Source of the DNA: Muribaculaceae bacterium
GTDB lineage: Bacteria > Bacteroidota > Bacteroidia > Bacteroidales > Muribaculaceae
Assembly (NCBI GenBank): GCA_029051525.1
Contig: JAIDKG010000116.1
Coordinates: forward strand, 1 to 41,518
Reading direction: 5' to 3'
Length of the DNA stretch: 41,518 nucleotides
Under the pieces are notes generated by a model that was given only the letters and a program-made list of their open reading frames with translations, was not told the origin of the DNA and made no database searches. This document shows, piece by piece, positions 1 through 9,468 of this stretch; positions within the stretch are counted from its first letter, which is position 1, and every line of letters starts with the position of its first letter. The translations under genes were made by a program, and so were the position numbers.

Positions 1-41
1 TTCCTTCTTCGACTCGCAAAATCCACTCAAAAATCGCCGCC

Positions 42-77
42 CCTACGACCCCGAAATTTTAAGGAACGCGCTCTAAG
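42..77 (+). repeat. Dispersed intergenic repeat, copy A
   Basis: A 36-base stretch ending in the core GAACGCGCTCT (64-74) recurs without a mismatch at 23052-23087 in the same orientation. Part of it, including the core, recurs inverted at 20746-20769. It lies outside any convincing gene. Its function is unknown; it could be a mobile-element scar, a leader element or a protein-binding site. Confidence 0.8.
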
Positions 78-143
78 CTATCACGAATGGCCTCTACCTG
101 TCATCGCGCGACAATTTCACCAATCAATCGCGCCTTATGCCTG

Positions 144-151
144 CAAAGTTA
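144..151 (-). promoter_or_regulatory. Possible -7 promoter box reading left
   Basis: On the minus strand this reads TAACTTTG, a match to the Bacteroidetes -7 consensus TAnnTTTG. It would drive a gene to the left of the window. I find no convincing coding sequence in bases 1-143, so the target is not visible. Confidence 0.35.
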
Positions 152-183
152 CGAAAAATTTTTCAATTTGCATAATTCATCAA

Positions 184-194
184 GAACGCGCTCT
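184..194 (+). repeat. GAACGCGCTCT core, second copy at left edge
   Basis: This is a second copy of the 11-base core found at 64-74, 20747-20757 (inverted), 23074-23084 and 23086-23096 (inverted). It abuts the long hairpin that begins at 195. Confidence 0.75.
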
Positions 195-250
195 AACAAT
201 TCACCCCTCCTGATTCCATGTCAGCATGAAATCAGGAGGGGTGAATTGTT
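195..250. terminator. Long perfect hairpin downstream of cstA
   Basis: Two 21-base arms (195-215 and 230-250) are perfectly complementary around a 14-base loop. The hairpin lies 41 bases past the cstA stop codon and probably ends that transcript. It lacks a strong T-tract, so it may act as an mRNA 3' stabiliser or be a small hairpin repeat instead. Confidence 0.6.
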
Positions 251-290
251 GATTGTATGGCAGGGGGGCCGGGCGGGCCGGTGGGCCGCA

Positions 291-1760
291 TCAGTCGGCG
301 GCCACGGCGGCGCAGCGGCGCTGGAAGCGCGCGAAGATACCGGCGAGCAATACGGCTACGGCCAGCCCAGTGCCTACTGCTACCTCATATGGGAGGCCGA
401 AGCCTTCGGGACGACGGGCGAAGAGGATGTAGCTCACGCAGACCACCGTCATGAACATGGCCGGAATGATGGTCAGTAGCCAGGCGGGAAGTGTGCCGAA
501 AATACGGGTGCGTACCTCGCGCGAAAGCCACACAGTGACCGACCAGAGTGTGAACACGGCAAGCATCTGGTTGCACCATGCGAAGTAGCGCCATAGCACA
601 TTGAAGTCTATCATCATTACAAGGAATGAGAGGATAAAGATCGGAATCGATACGGCAAGGCGCTTCCAGAGCGTACCCTGCTCTATGTGCAGGAAGTCGG
701 CCGCTATCAGTCGGGCGCTGCGCAATGCGGTATCACCCGATGTGATCGGAGCTGCAATCACACCTATCATGGCCAACACTCCCCCTACGGCTCCAAGCCA
801 TTCAATCGAAATGCTATGCACGAGTCCGCCGGCTCCACCGTTGGAGGGATCGGCCATGAAAGCGGCCAGTTCGCCGTAGCCTCCGGTGAAGGCTATCGCG
901 GCAGCCGCCCAGATGAGGGCCACAATACCCTCACTCACCATCGCACCGTAGAAAATCGGTCGGGCCAGCTTCTCATTGGTCAGGCATCGCGCCATCATCG
1001 GACTCTGGGTGGCGTGGAAACCGGATATGGCTCCGCATGCTATCGAGACAAACATCATCGGAAACAATGGCGCGTCTGCCCCCAGCGGATGCCGGTTGGA
1101 CAAACCTGATGTCATGTCGTGCGCAATATCTACACCTCCGGCTATGAGCACATAGAGTATCCCGACGGCCATGAAGAGCAATGCACCGCCGAAGAGGGGG
1201 TAAAGATTCCCTATGAGTTTGTCGATCGGGAGCACCGTGGCGAGCATATAGTAGAGGAATATCAGCCCGATCCAGAATGTGGCGTTCATCCAGTCGGGGG
1301 TAAGGCTGGCTACGAGTGTGGCCGGTGTCATCACAAACACCGCTCCCACCAATATCATGAGCAGAAGCGAGAATACGCGCATCACCTGCTTCACTGTGCC
1401 GCCAAGCTGCTCGCCGACTATCTCCGGGAGCGACGCTCCGTCGCGGCGTATCGATATCACACCACTCATGAAGTCATGCACGGCTCCGGCAAAGATCGTG
1501 CCCAGCACAATCCAGAGAAACGCTGCCGGACCGAACATCACACCCATGATGGCCCCGAAAATCGGACCCAACCCCGCAATATTAAGGAATTGGATCAAAA
1601 ACACTTTCCATGCCGGCAAAGGCATGAAGTCCACCCCGTCGCGACGGGTATTGGCCGGCATCGGCCGCTTCGGGTCGAGTCGCACCACCTTCTCCATCAG
1701 GAGACCATAGATAAAATAGCCGCCTATCAGTACGGCCAATGAAACAAGGAAAGTAATCAT
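291..1760 (-). CDS. cstA: CstA-family transporter (carbon starvation protein)
   Basis: This 489-residue polytopic inner-membrane protein resembles the CstA family, whose studied members import pyruvate or peptides when carbon is scarce. Hydrophobic segments run throughout. The N-terminal region has the family-typical stretch FLNIAGLGPIFGAIMG followed by FGPAAFLWIVLGTIFAGAVHDF, and SGFHATQSPMMARC lies near the middle. It is shorter than the roughly 700-residue Escherichia coli CstA, and compact forms are familiar to me from Bacteroidetes. The gene stands alone; the next gene upstream, mutL, ends 125 bases away on the same strand. A long hairpin follows the stop. I see no clear promoter. Family assignment is secure; the substrate is not known. 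Confidence 0.88.
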   Translation of the reverse strand: MITFLVSLAVLIGGYFIYGLLMEKVVRLDPKRPMPANTRRDGVDFMPLPAWKVFLIQFLNIAGLGPIFGAIMGVMFGPAAFLWIVLGTIFAGAVHDFMSGVISIRRDGASLPEIVGEQLGGTVKQVMRVFSLLLMILVGAVFVMTPATLVASLTPDWMNATFWIGLIFLYYMLATVLPIDKLIGNLYPLFGGALLFMAVGILYVLIAGGVDIAHDMTSGLSNRHPLGADAPLFPMMFVSIACGAISGFHATQSPMMARCLTNEKLARPIFYGAMVSEGIVALIWAAAAIAFTGGYGELAAFMADPSNGGAGGLVHSISIEWLGAVGGVLAMIGVIAAPITSGDTALRSARLIAADFLHIEQGTLWKRLAVSIPIFILSFLVMMIDFNVLWRYFAWCNQMLAVFTLWSVTVWLSREVRTRIFGTLPAWLLTIIPAMFMTVVCVSYILFARRPEGFGLPYEVAVGTGLAVAVLLAGIFARFQRRCAAVAAD

Positions 1761-1885
1761 CGCTATGTCAAGTGCTTTGTTAAGTTCTTTGTTATTTGCT
1801 ATTTAAAAAGCTGTCGTTGTGATCCTCATCCTGCTGCATACCGCCTCAGGATTCAGACCTGAAAAAAATTCCACCCCCTCCTATC

Positions 1886-3832
1886 TCATCCCAACAGCCG
1901 CGTGATTGATGACTGGTCAAGAAGAGCGAATACGCGGTTGCCATTCGGGGTGAATGCCGGGTCGGGGAGCGCGAAGAGTTCGGCCACCATATGCTCCATC
2001 TCCTCGGGGGTGAGGCGTCGGCCACGGGTTATGGCCGAACTGCGGGCCATGACGAGCGCCATGCGCTGAAGCATGCTCTCCACAGGCATCTGGTCGGCAC
2101 CGTAATTGATCGAATCCTCGCTCACAGAGTCGAGTATACGCATCACCACATCGGCAGGATCGGCTCCATGCAGATCTGAAGGGACTGATACGATTTTCCA
2201 TACCTCATCAGCATCCTTCTCCAATTCAAAACCGAGCCGGCGCAGATCTCCCTCCACCTCGGCAAGGGCAGTGAGCTGCTCATGCTCAAGCTGGAGCACC
2301 TCCGGGAATAGCACTCTCTGAGCCACACTGCGCTCGGCCTTCACATTGGCCAGATAGCGCTCGTAGAGCACCTTGACATGAGCCCTGTGCTGGTCGATAA
2401 CCAATACACCCTCGCGAGTGGTGGTGATGATATATTTCAGTCCATACTGCAGACACACAGCCTGCGGCCCACTGATCTCCTGACTTACTATACCCGGCAG
2501 CACCGCAGCCTCCGGACTCCCCTCATCCTGCGGATGCTCCTCGCGCTGCCGCTCCATAAATCCGGCATAGAGGCGGTCCCAGTCGCGCAGCGACGGGTCG
2601 GTATTTACGGCCCGGCGCGAGTGGCCACCCCCTCCCCCGCTTCGGCCGCCACTCAGGCTGCTTCCGCCACTACCGGGAGGATAATCGAAACCTCCGAAAT
2701 TGCCCAGACCGAAATCATCGTCGCGCTGCACATCGAAGGGGTTATAATCGGCCGGCATCTCCACCGCCGGAGTGTCGGGAGTCTCACCCTCGGGAGTCGG
2801 ACTCACCGGCACCGCATCAGAATCGAAATCGATCGATGGCACAGCCGAGTTCTTTCCGAGCGAAGCCTTCACCCCGGCCACAAGCAGCGGCCAGATCTCA
2901 TGCTCATACTCGAATTTTATCTCATTCTTGGTGGGATGGATGTTCACATCGATTGTGGCCGGATCCACCTCGAATTTCAGGAAATAGCAGGGTTGGGTGT
3001 CGGTGGCTATCAATCCATCGAAACAGCTCACAATCGCCTTATGGAAATATGGATGACGCATATTGCGCCCATTGACAATCAGAAACTGCAGGGCATTGCG
3101 TCGGCGTGCGAATTCCGGTCGCGACAGGAATCCATGTATCTTCACCAGCTGCGTGTCGACCTCCACCGGGAGGAGCTGCATCTTGAGATTGTTTTTCCAT
3201 ATGTCGTGGATGCGCTGATGGAGTGTGGCCGCACGTAGATCGAGCTGACGAGTGCCGGTATCGATACTCATGCGGATGCGGTTGTTGACCAGAGCCAGAC
3301 GCTCAAACTCGCGCATCACGTTGGATAGCTCCACATTGTCGCTCTTCAGGAATTTGCGGCGGGCAGGCACATTGAAGAATAGATTCTTCACACTTATGCT
3401 CGTCCCCTTCTCGCACATATCCGGCTGCTGACTCTCCACCTTGGAGCCATTGATGATGAGGCGCGTGCCCATCTGGTCGCTCTCGCGACGGGTGCGCAGG
3501 TCTACCTGCGAGATAGCACAAATCGAGGGCAACGCCTCGCCGCGGAATCCCATCGTCTGGAGCCGGAAGAGGTCGTCGGCACGATTTATCTTGGATGTGG
3601 CATGCCGCTCGAAGGCCATGCGGGCATCCACGCCCGACATGCCACAGCCATTGTCGACCACCTGTATCAGTGTGCGGCCGGCATCCTTGAGGTAGATGCG
3701 TATGTCGGTAGCGCCGGCATCCACGGCATTCTCCACCAATTCCTTGATCACCGAGGCCGGGCGCTGTATCACCTCGCCGGCGGCAATCTGATTGGCTACT
3801 GAATCTGGAAGGAGTTTGATTATATCGCTCAT
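1886..3832 (-). CDS. mutL: DNA mismatch repair protein MutL
   Basis: MutL is the ATP-driven matchmaker that links mismatch recognition by MutS to strand removal. The 648-residue protein has the GHKL ATPase region with ELVENAVDAGAT, DNGCGM and GFRGEAL, then a transducer domain with NGRNMRHPYF and DVNIHPTKNEI, a low-complexity Gly/Ser linker and a C-terminal dimerisation domain. The endonuclease signature is degraded. DQHA-x2-E-x4-E reads DQHRAHVKVLYE, with the first Glu replaced by Val. The usual ACR-like and CPHGRP metal-binding motifs read ARSSAI and TPNGNR. The gene is last in the operon after ostA; its ATG lies one base past the ostA stop, which implies co-transcription and coupled translation. 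Identity is very likely; loss of nuclease activity is an inference. Confidence 0.95.
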   Translation of the reverse strand: MSDIIKLLPDSVANQIAAGEVIQRPASVIKELVENAVDAGATDIRIYLKDAGRTLIQVVDNGCGMSGVDARMAFERHATSKINRADDLFRLQTMGFRGEALPSICAISQVDLRTRRESDQMGTRLIINGSKVESQQPDMCEKGTSISVKNLFFNVPARRKFLKSDNVELSNVMREFERLALVNNRIRMSIDTGTRQLDLRAATLHQRIHDIWKNNLKMQLLPVEVDTQLVKIHGFLSRPEFARRRNALQFLIVNGRNMRHPYFHKAIVSCFDGLIATDTQPCYFLKFEVDPATIDVNIHPTKNEIKFEYEHEIWPLLVAGVKASLGKNSAVPSIDFDSDAVPVSPTPEGETPDTPAVEMPADYNPFDVQRDDDFGLGNFGGFDYPPGSGGSSLSGGRSGGGGGHSRRAVNTDPSLRDWDRLYAGFMERQREEHPQDEGSPEAAVLPGIVSQEISGPQAVCLQYGLKYIITTTREGVLVIDQHRAHVKVLYERYLANVKAERSVAQRVLFPEVLQLEHEQLTALAEVEGDLRRLGFELEKDADEVWKIVSVPSDLHGADPADVVMRILDSVSEDSINYGADQMPVESMLQRMALVMARSSAITRGRRLTPEEMEHMVAELFALPDPAFTPNGNRVFALLDQSSITRLLG

Positions 3833-3833
3833 A

Positions 3834-5900
3834 CTATTCTGGTGGTCGGGCGGGGCTTACGGTGCCGGTGATGAAATATTGCTCGAGTTCGGGGGTGAGT
3901 TCACCCAGATCATCGTCCCATTTCACCTGTGAGGGTTCAGGACCATACCACTCCCTCTTGGGGCGCAGCACCTCGAGCCATTGCGCTTTGGGGAGGAATT
4001 TCTGGCTTTTCTTGACCATGAAGAGCGGGGTGACGGTGCCTGTGACCTCAGGCCACATCTTCAGGCGATCCAACTCCCCTTTCTCCATCTCTACAGTGAG
4101 ATAGCTGCTCTCTGCGTCCACGAGGCGATTGAATGTGGAGTCGGCTTCCATCGGGATCATGATGGTCTGCACCGATCCCTCGGCATCGAGACGACGCAAC
4201 TCTCCATCCTCGAAATGCATCATCATCCTGTCGGCATGCAGCTGATTGAAATAATCCTCCTCTACATGCTCCATCATCATGGCCATGGAGGGTATGCGGG
4301 CATAGTCGGCGGTGGAGTCGCAGAAGTGCACCACAATAGTGTCGCCGCGCAACTGCCTCTCTTCGCTCCATACTATGGGCAGACGATTCATGCGGAGCAG
4401 TGAGTCGAGTTCGGTAAATATTATCGTATCGGCCACACCCTGCAGGTCCTTGCGGAAGAATCGTGCTCTCGGATAAGCCTTTGCCATATGCCATATGGAA
4501 TCCCCTTCGCTCTGTCGGGCCGGGATGGCGAGCCCCACGGGGGTGAGCATCTCACCCTCGATGTCGCGCGCCGGCGGGGCCACATAAAGCTGCGGGAGCT
4601 CCAGCGATATCGAGTCGGGACCGGCGCCGAAGGTCCAGCCCGGTGAGAACGGGAGAGCCGATTCATCCACATTCAGTGCGGCAATGGCCGCGGCTGCGCG
4701 CTGCTCGGCCACCAGACGCGGGCTGCGCTCCAGCATCCAGGTGCGGATAGTGTCGGCACGCAGGAAGAGAGTGTCGCCCTGCGAGTATTCCATCATGAGG
4801 GGATACTCTGTGGCCATCGCCTCGCGGGTGGAGTCGTTGTAGATACCGAAGCCACCTATGAGCACCGCCTTGCGGGCGGTATCGGTGATCACCATGGGGC
4901 GCGGACGCTTCGAGAGGTCGCGGAAACTGTAGGCACGGCTTATGCGTGTGCCGGGATCGTAGACTATCGAATCACCCTCGAGCGTGGTGGTGCGGTTCAG
5001 ACTGTCGGTGTGCAATATGGTGGAGCGGCTCATCAGCTCGGCCACACCGGTATCGGTGTTGTAGAAGCCTTCGGAGGTGATGATGTCGTCTTCAGTGGTC
5101 TCGATACGCGTCGGGGTCTCGATACGCGCTATGTGGGTATCGGTGTTGTAGTAGAGCGTATCGGTATACATATGGAAGTCATTCTGCTCCCCATGCAATT
5201 CCACATTGTGATAGAATGTGGCGTCATTGGTCGATGGGCTGTATTCGCCATATACCGAGGTGAGGGTGTTGAGCTCATCCTGCAATCGGCCGCCATGGGC
5301 ATACCAGCCTATGTCGGCGGCCAGATCATAGTCGAGACTGTCGGTGGTGAGGCTCACCTTGCGGTTGATCATCCTCACGCTTGGCTCGGTGGGGCCGCAG
5401 CGCAGGCGGGCGTAGCGGGCGGTGCCGTCGTAGTATAGTTTGTCGGAGTATACGAAGAGTGTGTCGCCCTGCTCCATACGCACATGTCCGAAGGCATCCA
5501 TCGAATTCCGCTCGGGGAAGTAATATGCTGAGTCGCAATACATCCACATTCCCATCTGCCGGAATTTCACATTACCCTTCACCAACTGCCGGTCGGCATT
5601 GTCGGTGTCGATGCCGGTCCCGGCCGTGCGTATGATTGAATCGGCCTGCTCAAGGAATACCTTGTCGGGCCGATTGCGGTTGGAGCCGCTGATCTGCGGC
5701 GTGAAAGTATGCGAGGGAGCCGGACGATGGAAACTGTCGGGCTGCTCCCCCGGCTTAAGCTGGCGCTCCTTCGCGGGAGCCACAGCCTTGGTATGGGCGC
5801 TCTGCGCCATGGCCTGGCGCACCAGACTGACGGCACAGAGCGACAATATCAGGGCCAGTGCCGCCACAACACGCCTCGGGTTGTGGTCGAGCCTTCTCAT
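3834..5900 (-). CDS. OstA/LptA-like outer-membrane biogenesis protein
   Basis: This 688-residue exported protein carries an N-terminal signal sequence (hydrophobic stretch ending near VRQAMAQ) and a large OstA-like region. Successive short beta repeats such as VKGNVKFRQMGMWMYCDSAYYF and YSDKLYYDGTARYARLRC resemble the LptA/OstA beta-jellyroll that carries lipopolysaccharide across the periplasm. Bacteroidetes have long OstA-like proteins of this kind in place of the short proteobacterial LptA. Its ATG overlaps the stop of the upstream SurA-like gene by four bases (ATGA), so translation is probably coupled. It sits with a chaperone of outer-membrane proteins, which fits envelope assembly. The C-terminal half has no domain I can name. 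A role in LPS transport is inferred. Confidence 0.82.
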   Translation of the reverse strand: MRRLDHNPRRVVAALALILSLCAVSLVRQAMAQSAHTKAVAPAKERQLKPGEQPDSFHRPAPSHTFTPQISGSNRNRPDKVFLEQADSIIRTAGTGIDTDNADRQLVKGNVKFRQMGMWMYCDSAYYFPERNSMDAFGHVRMEQGDTLFVYSDKLYYDGTARYARLRCGPTEPSVRMINRKVSLTTDSLDYDLAADIGWYAHGGRLQDELNTLTSVYGEYSPSTNDATFYHNVELHGEQNDFHMYTDTLYYNTDTHIARIETPTRIETTEDDIITSEGFYNTDTGVAELMSRSTILHTDSLNRTTTLEGDSIVYDPGTRISRAYSFRDLSKRPRPMVITDTARKAVLIGGFGIYNDSTREAMATEYPLMMEYSQGDTLFLRADTIRTWMLERSPRLVAEQRAAAAIAALNVDESALPFSPGWTFGAGPDSISLELPQLYVAPPARDIEGEMLTPVGLAIPARQSEGDSIWHMAKAYPRARFFRKDLQGVADTIIFTELDSLLRMNRLPIVWSEERQLRGDTIVVHFCDSTADYARIPSMAMMMEHVEEDYFNQLHADRMMMHFEDGELRRLDAEGSVQTIMIPMEADSTFNRLVDAESSYLTVEMEKGELDRLKMWPEVTGTVTPLFMVKKSQKFLPKAQWLEVLRPKREWYGPEPSQVKWDDDLGELTPELEQYFITGTVSPARPPE

Positions 5901-7261
5901 TTTATCCAGCCTTCATATTTGAATTCACAGGGATACCATCCCTCTTCGATACGCACATGGGTTTCGCGGATCTTCTTCTCCACCCAGTCGCGCAGTATCT
6001 GCTCGGTCTCGTGGGCCTCATACATACCCTTGAGCAGATTGTAATCCTCAAGCATCGAGGCCTTATGACCATCCACACGGGCTGTGAGCTTCACAATGCA
6101 TGCCACATCGCGGTTCTTGCGCTCATCCTTCATGATGAAGGCTTCGCTCACCTCGCCGGGCTGCATCTTCTCGATGCGCTGGGCCACCTCGGGGGGAAGC
6201 TGCTGCATCTCGAAGCGGGTGGAGCCGGTCTGCTGGTTGACCATCACGCCGCGATTGTTGCGCGTGTCTTTATCCTGCGATACCACTCCGGCGGCCTGCT
6301 CGAATGTGAATTTCTCGGCGCGGATGTCGCGTCCCAGTGAGTCGAGGCGCTCCACGGCGAGCTGCAGGTCGGCGTCGCTCACGTGCGGACGCAGCAGTAT
6401 ATGGCGCACATTGGCCTGATCGCCGCGCTTCTCGATAAGCTGTATGATATGATAACCGAATTCAGTCTCCACGATACGGCTCACCTTCTTGGGGTCGGTC
6501 AGATTGAATGCCACATTCGAGAATTCCGGCACAAAGTCGGCCTTGCCGTGGAAACCGAGTTCGCCACCCTGCAGGGCCGAACCGCGGTCTTCACTGTTCA
6601 TGATGGCGAGCGTGGCGAAGTCGGCCTCGCCGCGGTTCACACGATCGGCATAATCGCGCAGGCGCGCCTTGACATCCTCCACCTCCTGACGCGGCACGAG
6701 AGGATTGAGCGTGATAATCTGAGCCTCGACGGTGAGAGGCACATAGGGTATGGAGTCGTCGGGGAGCGACTCGAAATATCGGCGCACATCGCGCGGAGTG
6801 CCCTTCACATCCTTGGTAAGGTTGGCCTTGACCTGCTCCACGATATAGCCGTTGCGGGTGATGTCGATGAGCTGCTCTCGGAGCTGCGGGAGGGGCTTGC
6901 GGAAGTACTGCTCTACCTTCTCCTTCGAGCCGAGATTGGCGATGAAGAAATTCAATCGGCGGTCCACCTGCGAGAGCACCTGCGATTCGGGAGCCTCGAT
7001 GGTGTCGATCTGCGCCTGATGGAGGAAGAGTTTCTCCACTGCGAGCTCTTCAGGGATGGTGCAATAGGGGTCGCCGGCTACGGGCGCACCCTCGGAGCGC
7101 ATCTGGGCATACATATCCTCCACATCGCTGCGGAATATGGCCTCATCGCCCACTACCCATGCCACCTCGTCGATCACATTCTTCTTAGGGGCTGCCATGA
7201 GGGTTATCGTGGCTCCGGCTATCACTGCGAGAGCCGGCAGAATCAGTTGTCTGGTCTTCAT
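5897..7261 (-). CDS. SurA-like periplasmic peptidylprolyl isomerase
   Basis: The 454-residue protein begins with a signal peptide (hydrophobic run from LILPALAVIAG to LMAAP). It then has a SurA-type N-terminal chaperone region followed by two parvulin-type PpiC domains. The first contains GGELGFHGKADFVPEF and FGYHIIQLIEKR; the second starts at VRHILLRP and includes NNRGVMVNQQTG. SurA family proteins hold and fold outer-membrane proteins in the periplasm. The gene is second in the lipoprotein-surA-ostA-mutL operon. It starts 16 bases after the lipoprotein gene and shares ATGA with the OstA-like gene. I left the symbol blank because this lineage has several SurA paralogues, including the one at 20959-22887. 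Confidence 0.88.
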   Translation of the reverse strand: MKTRQLILPALAVIAGATITLMAAPKKNVIDEVAWVVGDEAIFRSDVEDMYAQMRSEGAPVAGDPYCTIPEELAVEKLFLHQAQIDTIEAPESQVLSQVDRRLNFFIANLGSKEKVEQYFRKPLPQLREQLIDITRNGYIVEQVKANLTKDVKGTPRDVRRYFESLPDDSIPYVPLTVEAQIITLNPLVPRQEVEDVKARLRDYADRVNRGEADFATLAIMNSEDRGSALQGGELGFHGKADFVPEFSNVAFNLTDPKKVSRIVETEFGYHIIQLIEKRGDQANVRHILLRPHVSDADLQLAVERLDSLGRDIRAEKFTFEQAAGVVSQDKDTRNNRGVMVNQQTGSTRFEMQQLPPEVAQRIEKMQPGEVSEAFIMKDERKNRDVACIVKLTARVDGHKASMLEDYNLLKGMYEAHETEQILRDWVEKKIRETHVRIEEGWYPCEFKYEGWIK

Positions 7262-7277
7262 TCAGTATTCTGGAAGA

Positions 7278-8195
7278 TTAAATTTTTTCTTTTTCAGTGC
7301 CGGGAGAGGGAGCGGATTGCTGCGGCTTGCGATAGTCGCGCAGGCGCCCCTCTTTTCGCGCCTTGGCATAGAGTCCGGCTATGAGCTGACGCTCATATTT
7401 CTGGCCGGCCTCCACTTCGAGGCGCTCGGCTATCAGGGGAGCGGCCACCTCATAGGGCATCACTTCGCCCGAGGGGAGATAGGAGGAGATATGCAGCAGA
7501 TAGGTCATGCCGCCATAGGTAGTCTCGAAGTTCTGCTTGGTGGCCACGAAGATATCGGGGTCGGGGAAGCGATAGGGTATCTGGCGCGCCACGATATCCC
7601 AATCAGTCCATTTATCCTCAAAAAATGAGTATTCGATCGCATCGGTCAGGCCGTAGCGCTCGAGATTGTCGATGGCATCGGGGGTGGCGGTCATCATCCA
7701 GCGGCGTATGTCGGCCAGACGCGAGGCATCGGCCGGAATCTTGACATATAGCCCCTTCATCACCGGACGCTCCAGGATGAGCGACTGCGAATTGGCCCGG
7801 AAGTAGCGCCGGATCGAATCCTCGGGCACACTCCATCGATGAGAGGCCCGCAGACTGCGCCGATAGGATGCCACGATGAGCTTCTTGCGATATTGCGCCA
7901 CCATTCGCTCTATCTCGGCCATGTCGTCGATATTGTCGCGCCCAATGTCGGTGAGCAACATCTGCTCCATCCAGCCATCCACAATCGAATTGAAGAGGGC
8001 TGCGCTGTCGGCCGGAGCTATGCCATGAGGTATGCGTTTCACCACATCGCTCACTGTGAGCGCGGAGTCGCCTACCTCTACTACCACATCCTCCACATCT
8101 GCCTGGACCGCATCGCCACGGCCACATGCAGCCACGCCCCACCCTCCTAAGAGCAGGCCGAGAGCCACATTCACCATATGCCGCATATGTCGCAT
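7278..8195 (-). CDS. SurA-N-like lipoprotein
   Basis: This 305-residue protein has an N-terminal signal with a lipobox ending VAAC near residue 24, so it should be a lipoprotein. The region after the lipobox (VVVEVGDSALTVSDVVKRIP) resembles the start of SurA N-terminal domains, and the helical middle with a basic stretch fits a SurA-like chaperone domain. I do not see the conserved parvulin core, so isomerase activity is doubtful. It is first in the operon with the SurA-like, OstA-like and mutL genes and follows a good promoter. A role as an outer-membrane-protein or LPS assembly helper is inferred from neighbours. The second in-frame Met (MRHMVNV) is an alternative start. Confidence 0.72.
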   Translation of the reverse strand: MRHMRHMVNVALGLLLGGWGVAACGRGDAVQADVEDVVVEVGDSALTVSDVVKRIPHGIAPADSAALFNSIVDGWMEQMLLTDIGRDNIDDMAEIERMVAQYRKKLIVASYRRSLRASHRWSVPEDSIRRYFRANSQSLILERPVMKGLYVKIPADASRLADIRRWMMTATPDAIDNLERYGLTDAIEYSFFEDKWTDWDIVARQIPYRFPDPDIFVATKQNFETTYGGMTYLLHISSYLPSGEVMPYEVAAPLIAERLEVEAGQKYERQLIAGLYAKARKEGRLRDYRKPQQSAPSPGTEKEKI

Positions 8196-8581
8196 AGTCC
8201 AAGACTCTGTAAGTTACCTGCCGGTGCTATCCAAAAAAAAACGATACACGCCGACAGCCGCTTAACATGCAAAGTTAACAATTATTTCTGATAATAACGA
8301 AATATGCACCCGTAATAATATATTCTTGCCAGCAACTTACCTATGGAAGTCGCCTGAACTTATTGCGAGGCAGCCATACCCTGCATTTACATTTTTTGTG
8401 GGAAGGGGTCTTACCGTAACAAATCCTTCAGAAAAGCGATTTACCTTTCTTCCCAAACCGGTATATTAACGTGAGAGTATTTCTACTGTCGAATATCAAC
8501 GATGGAAGGCATCGGAGAGTTGGCCGACAATTTCGTCAGATCCTTTCTCTAAGCAACTGAATGTAAAACTAAAAACATCCT
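8196..8581. other. Divergent intergenic region, left edge of island
   Basis: These 386 bases separate the minus-strand surA operon from the first plus-strand island gene. They hold the operon promoter listed separately and a visible drop in GC content. A tiny open frame of 16 codons (8502-8552, starting MEGIGEL) precedes the next gene, but nothing supports its expression. I find no clear plus-strand promoter. Confidence 0.5.
8270..8302 (-). promoter_or_regulatory. Promoter of the lipoprotein-surA-ostA-mutL operon
   Basis: Read on the minus strand, TAACTTTG (plus 8270-8277) matches the Bacteroidetes -7 box. A TTTC (plus 8299-8302) lies 21 bases upstream as a near-match to the -33 TTTG. It sits about 75 bases before the lipoprotein ATG and would let the operon run independently of the island next to it. 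Confidence 0.6.
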
Positions 8582-9376
8582 ATGAACGAACTAAAAGACG
8601 CTCACCGCAAAACTATCAACAAACAGCTGGTGACAGACATCATCTTATTGACTATATTCTGGTTGACAATCTCTCCGCTCATGCTTACCGTCTATAATAA
8701 TAAGAAATATTTGAAGAAATGGGCAATAATTCTCGCAATCATCATCTCCCCGCTTTCACTGTTTGTGCTGCCATTCTTAATCGTAGGGGTTGATTTAGGT
8801 ATAGAAGTGATTAATATTCTCAATGAAAGTCAAACACCGGTAGATAACCAGTCTACAGACCCCTGGCTGGTATCGATTGCCCAAGTGATTGTCATACTGA
8901 TCCAAGCAGCGTGTGACATGATTGTAATCGGAGTTGCCAAGTGCACAGGATGGAACATTAATGAGACAGCGGTATATATATGCGAGTATTTCGCTCCCCT
9001 ATCATGCACATTCATCGCACTTATTGTTGCACTTATCATCCTCAGCAAATTCGGGAAGATGGATAAATACGGCAAATGCTTGTCACTGATACCCCTCTCA
9101 GTAGAAATCTATCAGGCATGGCATCACGTGCAAATCTATCTCGAACACAAAGCCACATATGCCGGCATGAGCATTGACAGTATTTTCCAAACCAGCAAGG
9201 ATTCACTCATACAGATGGCTGTGCACCACTATATTCTGGCCAACACGTATGACTACATCCTTCCCATGATAATCATATTACTCACCGGATTTATAGCAAA
9301 AATAATTTACAATAGAAGGAGAAAGATTCCGGCTCCCTGCCATCCACAAGAATCTCAGATCGCCAGTGACAAGTAA
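8582..9376 (+). CDS. Unknown polytopic membrane protein
   Basis: I do not recognise this 264-residue protein. It has about six hydrophobic segments: IILLTIFWLTISPLMLTV, WAIILAIIISPLSLFVLPFL, VSIAQVIVILIQAACDMIV, FAPLSCTFIALIVALIIL and ILPMIIILLTGFIAKIIY, with a weaker one between. Charged tails lie at both ends. It starts at an ATG close to the left edge of the AT-rich island, and the next gene on the same strand begins 92 bases later. The two could be transcribed together. Length, an unbroken frame and AT-rich codon use like the rest of the island support a real gene. It could be a membrane effector or sensor partner of the kinase cluster, but that is only a guess from position. Confidence 0.65.
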   Translation: MNELKDAHRKTINKQLVTDIILLTIFWLTISPLMLTVYNNKKYLKKWAIILAIIISPLSLFVLPFLIVGVDLGIEVINILNESQTPVDNQSTDPWLVSIAQVIVILIQAACDMIVIGVAKCTGWNINETAVYICEYFAPLSCTFIALIVALIILSKFGKMDKYGKCLSLIPLSVEIYQAWHHVQIYLEHKATYAGMSIDSIFQTSKDSLIQMAVHHYILANTYDYILPMIIILLTGFIAKIIYNRRRKIPAPCHPQESQIASDK

Positions 9377-9468
9377 ACAGACAGACACTAAACACCCTCT
9401 CCCCACTCCGCACAGCCGTAGGAACCCTACACGATTACCCCTGATTATTCATTTATCGAAGCAATTCT

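Noticed and set aside
87-479. 130-residue plus-strand ORF at the left edge
   Set aside because: Runs through the long hairpin and into the cstA 3' end; no domain.
2378-3238. 286-residue plus-strand ORF
   Set aside because: Antisense to mutL.
6383-7384. 333-residue plus-strand ORF
   Set aside because: Antisense to the SurA-like gene.
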